Assembly: GCA_028287395.1 (NCBI GenBank)
Contig: JAQBPR010000114.1
Span: forward strand, 1 to 57,253
Source: Bacilli bacterium
GTDB taxonomy: Bacteria > Bacillota > Bacilli > Paenibacillales > NBRC-103111
Length of the DNA stretch: 57,253 nucleotides
Direction: 5' to 3'
The notes below the pieces were generated by a model. It was given only the letters and a program-made list of their open reading frames with translations. It ran no database searches and was not told the origin of the DNA. Both the position numbers and the translations under genes were made by a program. This document shows, in pieces, positions 23,560 through 33,623 of the stretch (the stretch's first letter is position 1; every line of letters begins with the position of its first letter).

Positions 23560-24333
23560 TTGAGTATTACTATAAGTTGTGGGGTTCAAAAAGGAGGTTG
23601 CTCGAAGACAACCACAGCTGGAATACTTATACATCAGTTAATTAATGATGGTAATAAGGTTCTTGCTATTGATATGGATTGTCAGGGTAATCTAACTGAG
23701 TTCTTAACTCTAAAGCCATGTAGCGATTTTGAAAAGAAAACAGTTCTTGAAGCTATAAACGAGAAGGATCCAGATAAGTATATTTTTAAAGTTAATGAAT
23801 CATTAGATTTACTGGCAGCAGATAATTTATTAACAATGCTACCTAGACAACTCTATCAATTACATGGATTTAATAATCCAGCTATTTATACTGAGCTAGA
23901 AGGCATTTTAAAGGGCATTAAAGAAAGATACGACTATATAATCATTGACACCCCCCCTGCTCTCTCAGAGCATACAATAAACGCTCTAGTGGCAAGTGAT
24001 TATGTATTGGTAATGTATGAATCTTCGCAATGGTGTTATTCAGCCATACCTAATTTTTTAGGATCTGTTGAGCTTGCTAAGAATTTTAACAGTAATCTTA
24101 AAATACTAGGAATATTAAGAACGCTAAATGATGCGAGAAGATATGATTCGAAGGCGTTTAACGAAATGATTGAAGAAGAATATCCAGAGCTTGTTTTTAA
24201 CACAGTTATTAAAAGAAAAGCTGCAACTGGAAGACTCCCTATTAATGGATTTCACGGCAATGAAGAATTAATCGAAGCAACGAATCAATTCATCCCTTTT
24301 TATAAGGAGTTGTTGAGTCGTGTCAAAAAGTGA
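23560..24333 (+). CDS. parA: ParA-type partition ATPase
   Basis: 257 residues from TTG 23560, chosen because AGGAGTG is six bases upstream (an earlier in-frame TTG at 23509 has no such site). The deviant Walker A is KGGCSKTTT, switch I/A' IDMDCQGN, and Walker B IIIDTPPAL. There is no N-terminal DNA-binding domain, so it is of the short type (type Ib), which normally pairs with a small ribbon-helix-helix centromere binder. That is exactly the next gene, overlapping by 14 bases. Confidence 0.88.
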   Translation: MSITISCGVQKGGCSKTTTAGILIHQLINDGNKVLAIDMDCQGNLTEFLTLKPCSDFEKKTVLEAINEKDPDKYIFKVNESLDLLAADNLLTMLPRQLYQLHGFNNPAIYTELEGILKGIKERYDYIIIDTPPALSEHTINALVASDYVLVMYESSQWCYSAIPNFLGSVELAKNFNSNLKILGILRTLNDARRYDSKAFNEMIEEEYPELVFNTVIKRKAATGRLPINGFHGNEELIEATNQFIPFYKELLSRVKK

Positions 24334-24937
24334 TGATATAAAGCTTGCTGCTAGATTAAGAGCTGAAAATGCAGCAAAGTTACAGAGTCAGCTAATTCCT
24401 GGATTTTCAAAAGAAGAAATCAAGATTTCAAGCAATGAAGATTCCTTGAAATCAACTAATCAAGAAATCAAGGAACCAAGTAATGAAGATTCCTTGAAAT
24501 CAACTAATCAAGGAATCAAGGAACCAAGCATTGAAGATTCCTTGAAATCAACTAATCAAGGAATCAAGGATCCAAGTAATGAAGTTTCCTTGAAATCAAC
24601 TAATCAAGGAATCAAGGAACCAAGCTTTGAAGATTCCTTGAAATCAACTAATCAAGGAATCAAGGAACCAAGTAATCAAGAAATCAAGGATCCAAGTAAT
24701 GAAGATTCCTTGAAATCAACTAATCAAGAAATCAAGGATCCAAGTAATGAAGATTCCTTGAAATCAACTATTCAAGAAATCAAGAATTTGGAAAGAAAAA
24801 AAGAAAACTATGAAGTTCCAAAATTATATCATAAAATGTTAAAGTCAATATCTGCAGATGAAGATCGTAAAATCTATGAATTGGTGGAAGAAGCTTTCCG
24901 AGATTATTTAATTAAGAAAAAGAAGCTGAAGGAGTAA
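24320..24937 (+). CDS. Ribbon-helix-helix partition protein with 16-residue repeats
   Basis: 205 residues from GTG behind AAGGAG. The C-terminal 45 residues (VPKLYHKMLKSISADEDRKI ...) fit a ribbon-helix-helix DNA-binding domain, as in centromere binders of type Ib partition. Residues 38-156 are seven and a half copies of a 16-residue unit of the form SNEDSLKSTNQGIKEP, probably a flexible linker. ParG-like proteins normally have a short mobile tail, so this long repeated arm is unusual. The underlying DNA repeat also contains inverted repeats. Confidence 0.75.
   Translation: MSKSDDIKLAARLRAENAAKLQSQLIPGFSKEEIKISSNEDSLKSTNQEIKEPSNEDSLKSTNQGIKEPSIEDSLKSTNQGIKDPSNEVSLKSTNQGIKEPSFEDSLKSTNQGIKEPSNQEIKDPSNEDSLKSTNQEIKDPSNEDSLKSTIQEIKNLERKKENYEVPKLYHKMLKSISADEDRKIYELVEEAFRDYLIKKKKLKE
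24431..24787 (+). repeat. 48-bp tandem array inside the ribbon-helix-helix gene
   Basis: Seven near-full units and one half unit of 48 bp. In several units GATTCCTTGA and TCAAGGAATC form a perfect 10-bp inverted repeat spaced by 10 bp, so the array could serve as DNA binding sites as well as protein code. Confidence 0.9.
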
Positions 24938-25013
24938 ATTAACAGTTCTAGCGCTCGTATTACCTGTTTTAAGGGATTAACGGAATAGATGATAAATTAG
25001 TCCAATACTTAAA

Positions 25014-25046
25014 GAAAGCCCCTCCTGAGATACAGGAGGGGCTTTC
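25014..25046. terminator. Bidirectional terminator
   Basis: Perfect 14-bp stem GAAAGCCCCTCCTG / CAGGAGGGGCTTTC with a 5-base loop, between the convergent partition operon and the giant surface protein. Confidence 0.9.
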
Positions 25047-25047
25047 C

Positions 25048-28000
25048 TTAGTTAACTGGTGCAATTAGAGGCATTCCGGAATCAAGGATAGTTAAATGAT
25101 AGGTTTGGCTCAACGTCGTTCCGTTTGAATAAGTGGCCGTGAACACCACGTTGTAGGTTCCATCCGGAATGAAATAAAATGATTGATTATAATAAGTGCC
25201 TGACCAATTTATATTATTCGATGTTGATGTTGTGATAGTTCCTGAGAAGTTAGGAAAGGGTACGGATGAATATTGACTAGATATTGCATAAGCTGCTGTA
25301 GGTAACTGAAAGTTTACTTTTAGTGAAACTGCATTTGAACTAGTTACTGCAGAAGCAATAAAGGGTTCACCTGCAAAAAATGTTGGTTGAGTACGATTAA
25401 GTTGTGTTCGATAACCTTCCCAGGATAGCGTTGATGGAGCTACAACAGATGAACTATGCAATAGAGCGATAGAGTTTAAAACATTTGCATTAACAGTAAT
25501 CGTTTGTGTAGTTATTACGGCAGCTGCGATCCCGTCACTTACGCTTTGTCTTACAGTATAATTTCCTGGTATTGCTCCTGAAATGGTTGTACCTACTGTG
25601 GAATAAGGGTAAGTTCTTGTTGCTGAAGAATTAGTTATTATTCCATTTGGATCAGTAATTGTGTATTGAATAGTTAGAGGATCATGATCAATATCAGATA
25701 CTTGATTTATGATCGAAATATTATCACCTTGCCATACTGGTTTAGGTGTCCAGTCAAATCCACCAACCGGCGGATGATTCAATATAATTTTAAAATATTT
25801 CTTTGTTGATAAGTTTCCATACACGAATCCATCATGAGCTTTAACCTGGACCGAATAAACAACATTTTGAGATAGTGCTGAAAGCTGCTGATATGATGTA
25901 GCAGAAGATAAGACTTCATTCGAAGTCGTTACAATATTATTGCTGCTATCATATACATTTAATGTGTATCTTTGCTGTGGATCTCCGTCAGCATCAAAAT
26001 ACGACCACATAAAATTCGGTGTTGCTGTACTTAAAATATCCGGATTATTCGGATCAGTGCTTGTGATGCTTGTTATGTTTGTCACAGGCGGGTTATTAGC
26101 TGTTGTATTACCTGTAAAAAAGGTTGTGCTGGCTTTTGCTGTAGCCCCTTCTAAATCCGTAACAGTTAATACTAAATCATAAGAAATGTTTTTAGGCAGC
26201 GAGCTAGGCGGTAGTCCATTGATCCACGTTGCTGTACTCGAATCTTTGTACATCCATTGTTTACTGACTATACCTTTGTTCACTGGATCAGATATGTTGT
26301 GATCTAAATCGTAAGACGATTCCGGAGCTGTGAATAATACGTTTGCTAGATTATTGGGATCAGTACGTAAGATTACATTGAATACCGCAAACGGCTTACG
26401 ATGGACAATGAAATTAAAGGGTTGATCCTCTGCACTCCACTTCGAGTATGGCGCAAGACTCGCATTTCCTCCGGTGGGGTTATCTTGAGCTGAATAATAG
26501 CAGACATAGGAACCCACATGATCTAATACCAAATTCATCGATTGCGCTTGACCATTGTTAGCAATGTAACCCTGGTTGTTATCAAAGATATTCGGGTTTT
26601 GAGTGCATTTGTATTTTTCCGCTTGTTTTGGATCAAATTCATAGTCGCTATAAGCCCCTTGTAAATTCAGTTGATCGCCCATGATATAGTAAAGGGTTTG
26701 TCCAGCATTTTGCTGCTTTAAATCATTGACAATGTAATTTGTCAGAGCGTCAAACGTGTTCTGGGGCGTGAATGCGGTATTGTCGATATATTTACCATTT
26801 GTAAGCGTAACTAGATAGTCTACTGTGGGTAGAATAGCTTGTGGTCCAGCAAAAACAGATTTAATAGTCTGCCCACCGAGTAAGGTTGAAATAGTCGGAT
26901 CTGTTTGCGACATATCAATACCGTTATATACGTTAATTGTTGAACCGCTAAAACCAATGAATTTACCTTTACTGTTTAATGCGTAATATTTTCCTGACGG
27001 TGCGAGCCTGCCTACATCAACCATGACCATAGTGTACTTATTGAATTTATAAATGGTTTGCGAATCCGTCGTATAAATATAATTCTTGTCCATAACATAG
27101 CTGTTACCGCCATTTACATTATATAAAGCGTATTGAGAACCTGTTGTAGGGTAATAAGAAATTATTGGAGCATCAACAGAGTAACCCTGAGAATTACGGC
27201 TATAGGTCATTTGAACAAAAAATATGGATTTCGTATCCGCATCATACGTAAAATCTTTCGCTTGGTTACTTATTGTAGACAGGCTGTGTGGAAAATTAGT
27301 GGATTGCCCCAGGGTGGTTACATCCATATAGTATACATTTTGATAATTAGCCCCCAGAACTTGCAGCGAAATCATTAGTTCGCCATGATTTACATATAGT
27401 TGAGAACCACTAGCATAACTTGATCCAGAGATAGAATACGGATATGCCTGAAATGTACCGCTTTTATTGGTAATAATGTAGGCTTGTCCAACATCAGAAT
27501 AGCCGTTATATGTTCCAGTAAGGATTATTCCATAGGTATATCCTGCTTCATCCTGTGTAAACGATCCGTATCGAATGGATTTTGAAGGATCGGTTAATGT
27601 GTACGTATATAGGTTAGTTGTGCCGTTCTTATCCATCTTATATGCGGTTATAGCATTGGTTGTTGAATATCCTCCATAAGTTCCATTATGGTAATCACCA
27701 AACAAGAAACCACCATTAGCATAACTAAAATTTAAATAGGAGACGGCTGATGCAGAGGTATGGACCTGCTTAACATACTGATTATTAACTGAGTCATAAA
27801 AATAGCCGTCGAAGATGTTCGTATTTGCATATTCAGGTACTATTTTAGCAAATCCCCCTGTTGTGTTATCGTACCGTGTTTGTTCACCATTTGCGTAAGA
27901 ACTATATGTTCCAGTCTCAGGAATAATACTATCGTAGCCGTTTAAATTAATCGATTCAGGGTAAATAGGTATCCCTGTATCTATCCTTGAAGTAGGTAGA

Positions 28001-31000
28001 TTTGTATAATCAGCATTAAATACATAATTCGAGTTTCCCACCCATCCAGTCGGAAAAACATTCGTATTTTGCAGATAACCGATTAGCGTTGTCTTAAGAT
28101 ATGAAGTGTTTGGATCTACCCTATAAATCTCAACGTTTGACGTACTATAGAGTTTTGCATATATATACGGCACATTGTTGACAAACTTTGCTGTCACTTG
28201 TGAATAACCATATAATATGGACCCATTTGTAGGATAGCCCGGTAGATTTGTGGCAAACAATGTTTGACTATTTGGATATTTTGTTACTATGGCGGTAGCA
28301 AAGAAATTTCCATTCGTATTCGCATCGATTGAAGTTCCTGCATTACTATACAGATAAAAAGAATTATACATTTGGATTCCATCTGCATACATGGTTAAAG
28401 TTGAGTTTCCTGCTGGTGTTGTATCGTATCTATTAGTAACTTTATGCAACTGATTATTTATTACTTTCGTATTAATATCCGAAATTTGAGTATGAGATCC
28501 ATCTGCATTTGTTATTACTGATTGGAATGGTAAATTGCTGACATAATCAATACTGTGATTTGCCAAATTGATTTTATATCCCCATAATCCACCTCCAGGA
28601 TAAGGTCCGACACTTGCTGTAAAACCAACATTATCGTTAGCATCTGCATAAAAGGTTTGTAAACCCGTACTACTGCCACTAAAACCATAGGACTGCTGGT
28701 AATGAATGTTAAAGCTTTCGCTTTTAAGCGCATAGTAATACCCTTTACTGCTGTCGTAACCGACTATCATAATATCGTTATTGGCCATAACGTGTAATCC
28801 GTAGAGCGTAGCTGTCGATGATTTTGGGACAATCGAATAGGAGTAAATCCCATCCGAATCCATTTTATTAATTTTATATAATTGTGTCCTATTAGAACCT
28901 GAACTGCTATCCAATTCATACCAGGCGTAAGTTCCTGCTTCGTTATAGCTCACTGTACTGTTGGCCGTTGATTTAGATATCATTGTGTCGTTTGCGGTAA
29001 CTGTTGTGTCCCCATCTTTACTTAGGTAGTACATATTAGTGAGGGATGAAGAAAACAAATACAATGGTGTTATACCATCAGAATCAAAAGTAATATCTTG
29101 AATGGTATAGATAGAAGGAACTGCTTTTGTCCAATCAACTTTATTATTTATATAATCATATTGACTGATTCCAGCATTGCTTCCTAAATACAACTTTCCT
29201 GTTACTCCATTTCCTGTAGTAATAGATGCGTTTGATGGTATATTAGTTAACTGTACCTCACTTGTTAAAGTGCCATTGGTGAATACTAACTTATATTGCA
29301 GATAGCTTTTTGAGGTAACGAACACAGTGATCGTATTTCCGGATGTATAAGCATAATTAATATTTGAGTAATAATTAGGATAGTACGATCTCGTTCCGTT
29401 ATAACTCATAAATAAATAATTACTATTCATAGTACCTGTTGATCCAAACCAATAATCGCCACCAGCATAGTAACCTACATTGTAAACATCATATCCGGAA
29501 CTGCCGTATGGTGATGGACTCCAACCATTAGATGCATTTCTAAAATAGTTTCCGTTTTGTTGCCACGTTTGCATGTAAAAAATACCGCTTGTACTCCAAA
29601 GTGTTGGTCCGCCGCTCATATCACTCATTTGAGAGAATATTTGATTGTACTGAGATGTTCCGGAACCAACTCCGGTCATAGGTGTACCCATTGCCCCTAA
29701 AGCAGGAGAAAAAAGTTTAAATGTATGATAAAACGTATTATCAGGATTTGAAATTGACTGCCCCATGATGACATATGCATTTCCATTGTAATCTTTACCA
29801 AGTGATCCAAAAGAGTTATAGGGGTATGCGTTGTTCGTTGTATATTGGCCACCTGTATCTTGTTTTGTTAAAGCAGACCCCGCAGTACCACTAGCAAAAG
29901 TAAAATTGTAGTTTCCACCACCCCACGAATATTGATAGAGTAAGGATACATTATGACCGGTTGCTTTTCCTGATATAATAGGTCCTTCAAATTGTGTGCT
30001 CGAAACTGCTATAGGTTTTAAATTTAAAGGTAATGTTGTTGATCCGACATTTAAGGTATTTACGGTATTCGTAACCCCAATAAAATATTTTTGATCCAGA
30101 TTACTGCGCCAATTGAGTACACCAAGAAAGGCTCCACTGTCCTTTAAATAATCCGGTTCAAAGTTCGGATTCCACGTTGCTGTCGTAATATTAACATCCA
30201 CGTTTTTGGCCAACAATGTTGTTTTCCATGCATTGATGTTATTTCGAAAATAATTTTGATCAGAAGCAGATAAGTTCCCGATATTGAAAGCAATGTCTGC
30301 TTTATATAATATCAATCCACTTAAGCTAGTTGTAGGGGCTTGATTGTCTATCGTAACAATGAAAGATATTGCTGGATTGGTGCATTTATAATCTGCTGCT
30401 GTAAGGTAACTTGCAAAGAGTCCCGGATCGAAAGATTCACAGCCGGATAGTATAACAAGGTATTTACCGACAGCACTAGCACTAAAAGATAAAGCACCAG
30501 TAATTGAATTAAAACTTCCCGCGAATGAATTTGCCGCTAGATTATCAGCAAAATTCCCGTCATTATTATTATCATAGACAATTTTTACGTTACTGGATGC
30601 AATAGTATCCCCATCCGGACTAGAAAGTGATCCTGTAAGGTTTACACTAGCTGCCCCTCCATTAGCAGGATCTCTATAAAAGGTAGAAGCACCTGAAATG
30701 GTTCCTATCGGTGGTAAGTCATCTATAATCGTTATGATGATTGTTTTCGTATCGCATAAGCCTAACGAATTACATACGGTATTTGAAACATTGTAATCCC
30801 CAGGCTTTCGTAGCATCATATCAACTTTGGTTGTTCCACTTAAAGATTCCAAGGTCACGATATCCGTTGATACTGCACCATTTAAAGGTGCGATAGCTAT
30901 GTTGCGGCTCGTAATAGGGTATGAAGATGGGCTGCTGCTGTTTGAGCTGTCTATTACCAAAGCGCGGTTGATTTCAAATTTGCCTGTAACAGCTACATCT

Positions 31001-32199
31001 GCATCCGGTTTAGGTGGTGTAACGGTTATAGTTTGATTTGTTTGTGCGCTACAAATAGGCCGATTATTATCGATAATACCCAAAAATATTTTAAAAGTGC
31101 TCTCCGTAGTAATGTTCAATGTAGCGTCCCTTGTACTTGGACCGGTATACAGTGTTCCACCGCTAACATCTTGGTAGTACCACTGATACGAAAGATTAGT
31201 ACCTCCTGTACTGTCTTTTGAACCACTACCTGAAACGAAAAAGTTCTGCCCGGATTTTGCAGTTGGTGGAATCGATTCACTGATTGAAACCGGTGTGGAG
31301 CAAGTTGGCACAGGTGTAGGCGTTGGTGTTGGTACAGGTGTAGGCGTTGCTCCTACAGGTGTAACCGTTGGTGTAGGCGTTGGTTGACCATTTAACGTAT
31401 AGCTTAATACAGCATTATTAGCATATTCGTAGGTTGTTCCTTCCATCAGAACCTCATAATTTATTATATATGAACATCCATAAGGACTCCCTCCACAGCT
31501 AGCATCATAATTAAATGGGCCTCCTTCTGTTGAAGTGACATTTGATTTCCCATTTGTAATCGGACCCATATTAACTCGAATAACAGGACCCGAAGAACTA
31601 TGTTTTGTCCAACCTGACCCTACCACTACATCATAATTTACGTTATCAGTTGCGCCGGTAAAAGTATCCGCAGATGCATCTACCTCCATTACACCTGTAT
31701 TTTGCCAAATTCCATAATTGGTTCCAGGATTACTACAAGGTGCAATTCCGCAGCCACCAACACCATTATTGTCGGCATATTGTGTAGACCCGCTATAATC
31801 TGCACTCCACCAATAGGAATGTGCACCACCAGCGCCGTTTCTCCACCAATCAAAACCACCAGTATCAATTAAAAAATGATTTTGACCTTTTACTTGTTTC
31901 GATGAACCGTTAACTGAATTTATTACACAATTAATATTCGTAGCGGTGACAGAACAAGGATAATCTACCGAGTTTATATTAATACTAGCAGTTTGCACAT
32001 CTGGAATAGCAAATGACTTGCTAAATGACAAAGAAGATGCTCTATTGTAAATTCCTGAACCATATTGTATTGATGCTGGGTAATCGGATGATGTTAATTG
32101 AATAGAGCTATTGGATGCATCTGTTTTAGGAAGTTGAAATACGAAAAAATCACTGATTATAAAAATTACAATTAATAATATCGAAATATTTTTCCGCAT
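25048..32199 (-). CDS. Giant secreted surface protein with PKD-like domains
   Basis: 2383 residues. Signal peptide MRKNISILLIVIFIISDFFV followed by a likely cleavage near DAS. A Trp/Gly-rich N-terminal domain is joined at about 270-294 by a Pro/Thr linker (PTPTPTVTP-like) to Ig/PKD-like repeats (SGSGSKDSTGG, GSLSSPDGDTI). A long central region of about 1300 residues rich in Tyr, Asn, Gly and Ser may be a beta-propeller or fibre, and more PKD-like modules follow (DADGDPQQRYTLNVYD, DIDHDPLTIQYTI). No LPXTG or SLH anchor is seen, so it may attach through the SLH protein encoded immediately upstream. Likely adhesion or mating contact. It is one-eighth of the window, hence costly and presumably selected. 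Confidence 0.8.
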   Translation of the reverse strand: MRKNISILLIVIFIISDFFVFQLPKTDASNSSIQLTSSDYPASIQYGSGIYNRASSLSFSKSFAIPDVQTASININSVDYPCSVTATNINCVINSVNGSSKQVKGQNHFLIDTGGFDWWRNGAGGAHSYWWSADYSGSTQYADNNGVGGCGIAPCSNPGTNYGIWQNTGVMEVDASADTFTGATDNVNYDVVVGSGWTKHSSSGPVIRVNMGPITNGKSNVTSTEGGPFNYDASCGGSPYGCSYIINYEVLMEGTTYEYANNAVLSYTLNGQPTPTPTVTPVGATPTPVPTPTPTPVPTCSTPVSISESIPPTAKSGQNFFVSGSGSKDSTGGTNLSYQWYYQDVSGGTLYTGPSTRDATLNITTESTFKIFLGIIDNNRPICSAQTNQTITVTPPKPDADVAVTGKFEINRALVIDSSNSSSPSSYPITSRNIAIAPLNGAVSTDIVTLESLSGTTKVDMMLRKPGDYNVSNTVCNSLGLCDTKTIIITIIDDLPPIGTISGASTFYRDPANGGAASVNLTGSLSSPDGDTIASSNVKIVYDNNNDGNFADNLAANSFAGSFNSITGALSFSASAVGKYLVILSGCESFDPGLFASYLTAADYKCTNPAISFIVTIDNQAPTTSLSGLILYKADIAFNIGNLSASDQNYFRNNINAWKTTLLAKNVDVNITTATWNPNFEPDYLKDSGAFLGVLNWRSNLDQKYFIGVTNTVNTLNVGSTTLPLNLKPIAVSSTQFEGPIISGKATGHNVSLLYQYSWGGGNYNFTFASGTAGSALTKQDTGGQYTTNNAYPYNSFGSLGKDYNGNAYVIMGQSISNPDNTFYHTFKLFSPALGAMGTPMTGVGSGTSQYNQIFSQMSDMSGGPTLWSTSGIFYMQTWQQNGNYFRNASNGWSPSPYGSSGYDVYNVGYYAGGDYWFGSTGTMNSNYLFMSYNGTRSYYPNYYSNINYAYTSGNTITVFVTSKSYLQYKLVFTNGTLTSEVQLTNIPSNASITTGNGVTGKLYLGSNAGISQYDYINNKVDWTKAVPSIYTIQDITFDSDGITPLYLFSSSLTNMYYLSKDGDTTVTANDTMISKSTANSTVSYNEAGTYAWYELDSSSGSNRTQLYKINKMDSDGIYSYSIVPKSSTATLYGLHVMANNDIMIVGYDSSKGYYYALKSESFNIHYQQSYGFSGSSTGLQTFYADANDNVGFTASVGPYPGGGLWGYKINLANHSIDYVSNLPFQSVITNADGSHTQISDINTKVINNQLHKVTNRYDTTPAGNSTLTMYADGIQMYNSFYLYSNAGTSIDANTNGNFFATAIVTKYPNSQTLFATNLPGYPTNGSILYGYSQVTAKFVNNVPYIYAKLYSTSNVEIYRVDPNTSYLKTTLIGYLQNTNVFPTGWVGNSNYVFNADYTNLPTSRIDTGIPIYPESINLNGYDSIIPETGTYSSYANGEQTRYDNTTGGFAKIVPEYANTNIFDGYFYDSVNNQYVKQVHTSASAVSYLNFSYANGGFLFGDYHNGTYGGYSTTNAITAYKMDKNGTTNLYTYTLTDPSKSIRYGSFTQDEAGYTYGIILTGTYNGYSDVGQAYIITNKSGTFQAYPYSISGSSYASGSQLYVNHGELMISLQVLGANYQNVYYMDVTTLGQSTNFPHSLSTISNQAKDFTYDADTKSIFFVQMTYSRNSQGYSVDAPIISYYPTTGSQYALYNVNGGNSYVMDKNYIYTTDSQTIYKFNKYTMVMVDVGRLAPSGKYYALNSKGKFIGFSGSTINVYNGIDMSQTDPTISTLLGGQTIKSVFAGPQAILPTVDYLVTLTNGKYIDNTAFTPQNTFDALTNYIVNDLKQQNAGQTLYYIMGDQLNLQGAYSDYEFDPKQAEKYKCTQNPNIFDNNQGYIANNGQAQSMNLVLDHVGSYVCYYSAQDNPTGGNASLAPYSKWSAEDQPFNFIVHRKPFAVFNVILRTDPNNLANVLFTAPESSYDLDHNISDPVNKGIVSKQWMYKDSSTATWINGLPPSSLPKNISYDLVLTVTDLEGATAKASTTFFTGNTTANNPPVTNITSITSTDPNNPDILSTATPNFMWSYFDADGDPQQRYTLNVYDSSNNIVTTSNEVLSSATSYQQLSALSQNVVYSVQVKAHDGFVYGNLSTKKYFKIILNHPPVGGFDWTPKPVWQGDNISIINQVSDIDHDPLTIQYTITDPNGIITNSSATRTYPYSTVGTTISGAIPGNYTVRQSVSDGIAAAVITTQTITVNANVLNSIALLHSSSVVAPSTLSWEGYRTQLNRTQPTFFAGEPFIASAVTSSNAVSLKVNFQLPTAAYAISSQYSSVPFPNFSGTITTSTSNNINWSGTYYNQSFYFIPDGTYNVVFTATYSNGTTLSQTYHLTILDSGMPLIAPVN

Positions 32200-32208
32200 A
32201 AATCCTCC

Positions 32209-33597
32209 TTAATTATTACTCAAAGTATAATCAGTATGACCTGTATAAATTTCTGTTGTACCATCTGTATCTTTTTTATGATCATTTGAATTTATTGCAA
32301 TAGAAGAATTATTAGAGAAATCAATATCAATTATATTTGGTAGTATATTATGTTGATTGAACTTAGTTAATGGAGACAGATCACCATATGGTACTAATTT
32401 AGCTTGATAAACTAGATATGTGCCACCATTAGCAGGCATTTCAGAATAAAACAGTGGTAAACCATTTCTTGTTTTGTTTAATTTGGGATCAAGTTGTCCG
32501 TAAAGTGATCCGTTATTAACCGTTCCGTTTAAATCTAATTGCTTGTATGCTTCATTTACCGACATACCGGACCAACCCGATGCAAGACCATCCAAACCAT
32601 CTCCACTATTAAAATATAAGTGTCCCGATTGCGTAATTTGCTTATATCTACTCTTATCTGCAATTACAACCTGTTTTTTGTAAATTTGTTTTATTACATT
32701 TACTTCAACATAAGACTTTTCCGGTGCAAGAATAGATTTATCAACGAATTTGTTTGTTGTTTCATCTTTGTAGCCGACTGGAAAAGTGAAACCCTCAACA
32801 TCGCTCCTGAAAGGATCGTTCTTATCATTCATATCCACGATTACATATCGCTCCAATTCTTCATGATAAATACCATCGCTAGAATCATAAAATGCTTTCT
32901 TATAATCCCATTTATCAAGATTCGAATCATGTTTAATAGGATCTATCTCTGGGAAATAACGCGGAAGCATCGTAAACACATTTGTTTTGTGCCAAGCAAC
33001 CTCAGCCCTAGATACCGCATGTTTATCCACAGAAAGCTTTCCACCTGCATTAAGCGTTAATATGCGTTCAATAATAGTCACCGCTTGCGCGCGTGTAGTC
33101 GTTTGATCAATACCTAATTCGCCGTTACCTAATCCTTGGACAATGCCGCTTTTGGTTGCTTCATACATGAATCGCTTTATGTCAAAATCTTTTGCATTGC
33201 GAATGTCTTCCCTAGTCGCCCGAACACCAATGATCGATAATTCTTGGCGAGTCATGGGATTGTTTAAATTACCTGTGAAATCATATTTATAGATTTGATT
33301 TGAAACAGCAGCGTTGACATATGTATCGTACCAATGATCTCCCGTTGGTCCTGGGACTAACTTCATTGCCGTTACTACCATCTTAATTAATTCTGCTCTA
33401 GTGACCTTCCCATCGGGTTTAAATGTTCCATCCGGGTAGCCCTCGACATAACCCTTCTGAACAGCTTGTAATATGGAATTTTCAGCCCAATGACCTGAAA
33501 TGTCAGAAAATGAAACATTATCTGCAGCTGCATGGCCAAATCTGATTAATGAAAACATGAGGGTAATAATTAAAGTGGATTTTAGAATGTTTTTCAT
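32209..33597 (-). CDS. SLH-domain surface protein
   Basis: 462 residues. Signal peptide ending near GHAAA. The first S-layer-homology module is clear (FSDISGHWAENSILQAV ... GYPDGTFKPDGKVTRAE), a second and a weaker third follow to about residue 180 (GQG-type LGNGELGIDQTTTRAQA). SLH modules bind pyruvylated secondary cell-wall polymer, typical of Paenibacillus and Bacillus. The C-terminal 280 residues are unrecognised. The gene lies ten bases before the giant protein and after the EAL gene, so the three form one operon. Confidence 0.85.
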   Translation of the reverse strand: MKNILKSTLIITLMFSLIRFGHAAADNVSFSDISGHWAENSILQAVQKGYVEGYPDGTFKPDGKVTRAELIKMVVTAMKLVPGPTGDHWYDTYVNAAVSNQIYKYDFTGNLNNPMTRQELSIIGVRATREDIRNAKDFDIKRFMYEATKSGIVQGLGNGELGIDQTTTRAQAVTIIERILTLNAGGKLSVDKHAVSRAEVAWHKTNVFTMLPRYFPEIDPIKHDSNLDKWDYKKAFYDSSDGIYHEELERYVIVDMNDKNDPFRSDVEGFTFPVGYKDETTNKFVDKSILAPEKSYVEVNVIKQIYKKQVVIADKSRYKQITQSGHLYFNSGDGLDGLASGWSGMSVNEAYKQLDLNGTVNNGSLYGQLDPKLNKTRNGLPLFYSEMPANGGTYLVYQAKLVPYGDLSPLTKFNQHNILPNIIDIDFSNNSSIAINSNDHKKDTDGTTEIYTGHTDYTLSNN

Positions 33598-33623
33598 GAT
33601 TAATTTCCCCTATCATTTTTTAT

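Noticed and set aside
32620..33060. A 146-codon plus-strand frame opposite the SLH gene
   Set aside because: It is antisense to a clear gene with a signal peptide and SLH modules, and has no start signals.
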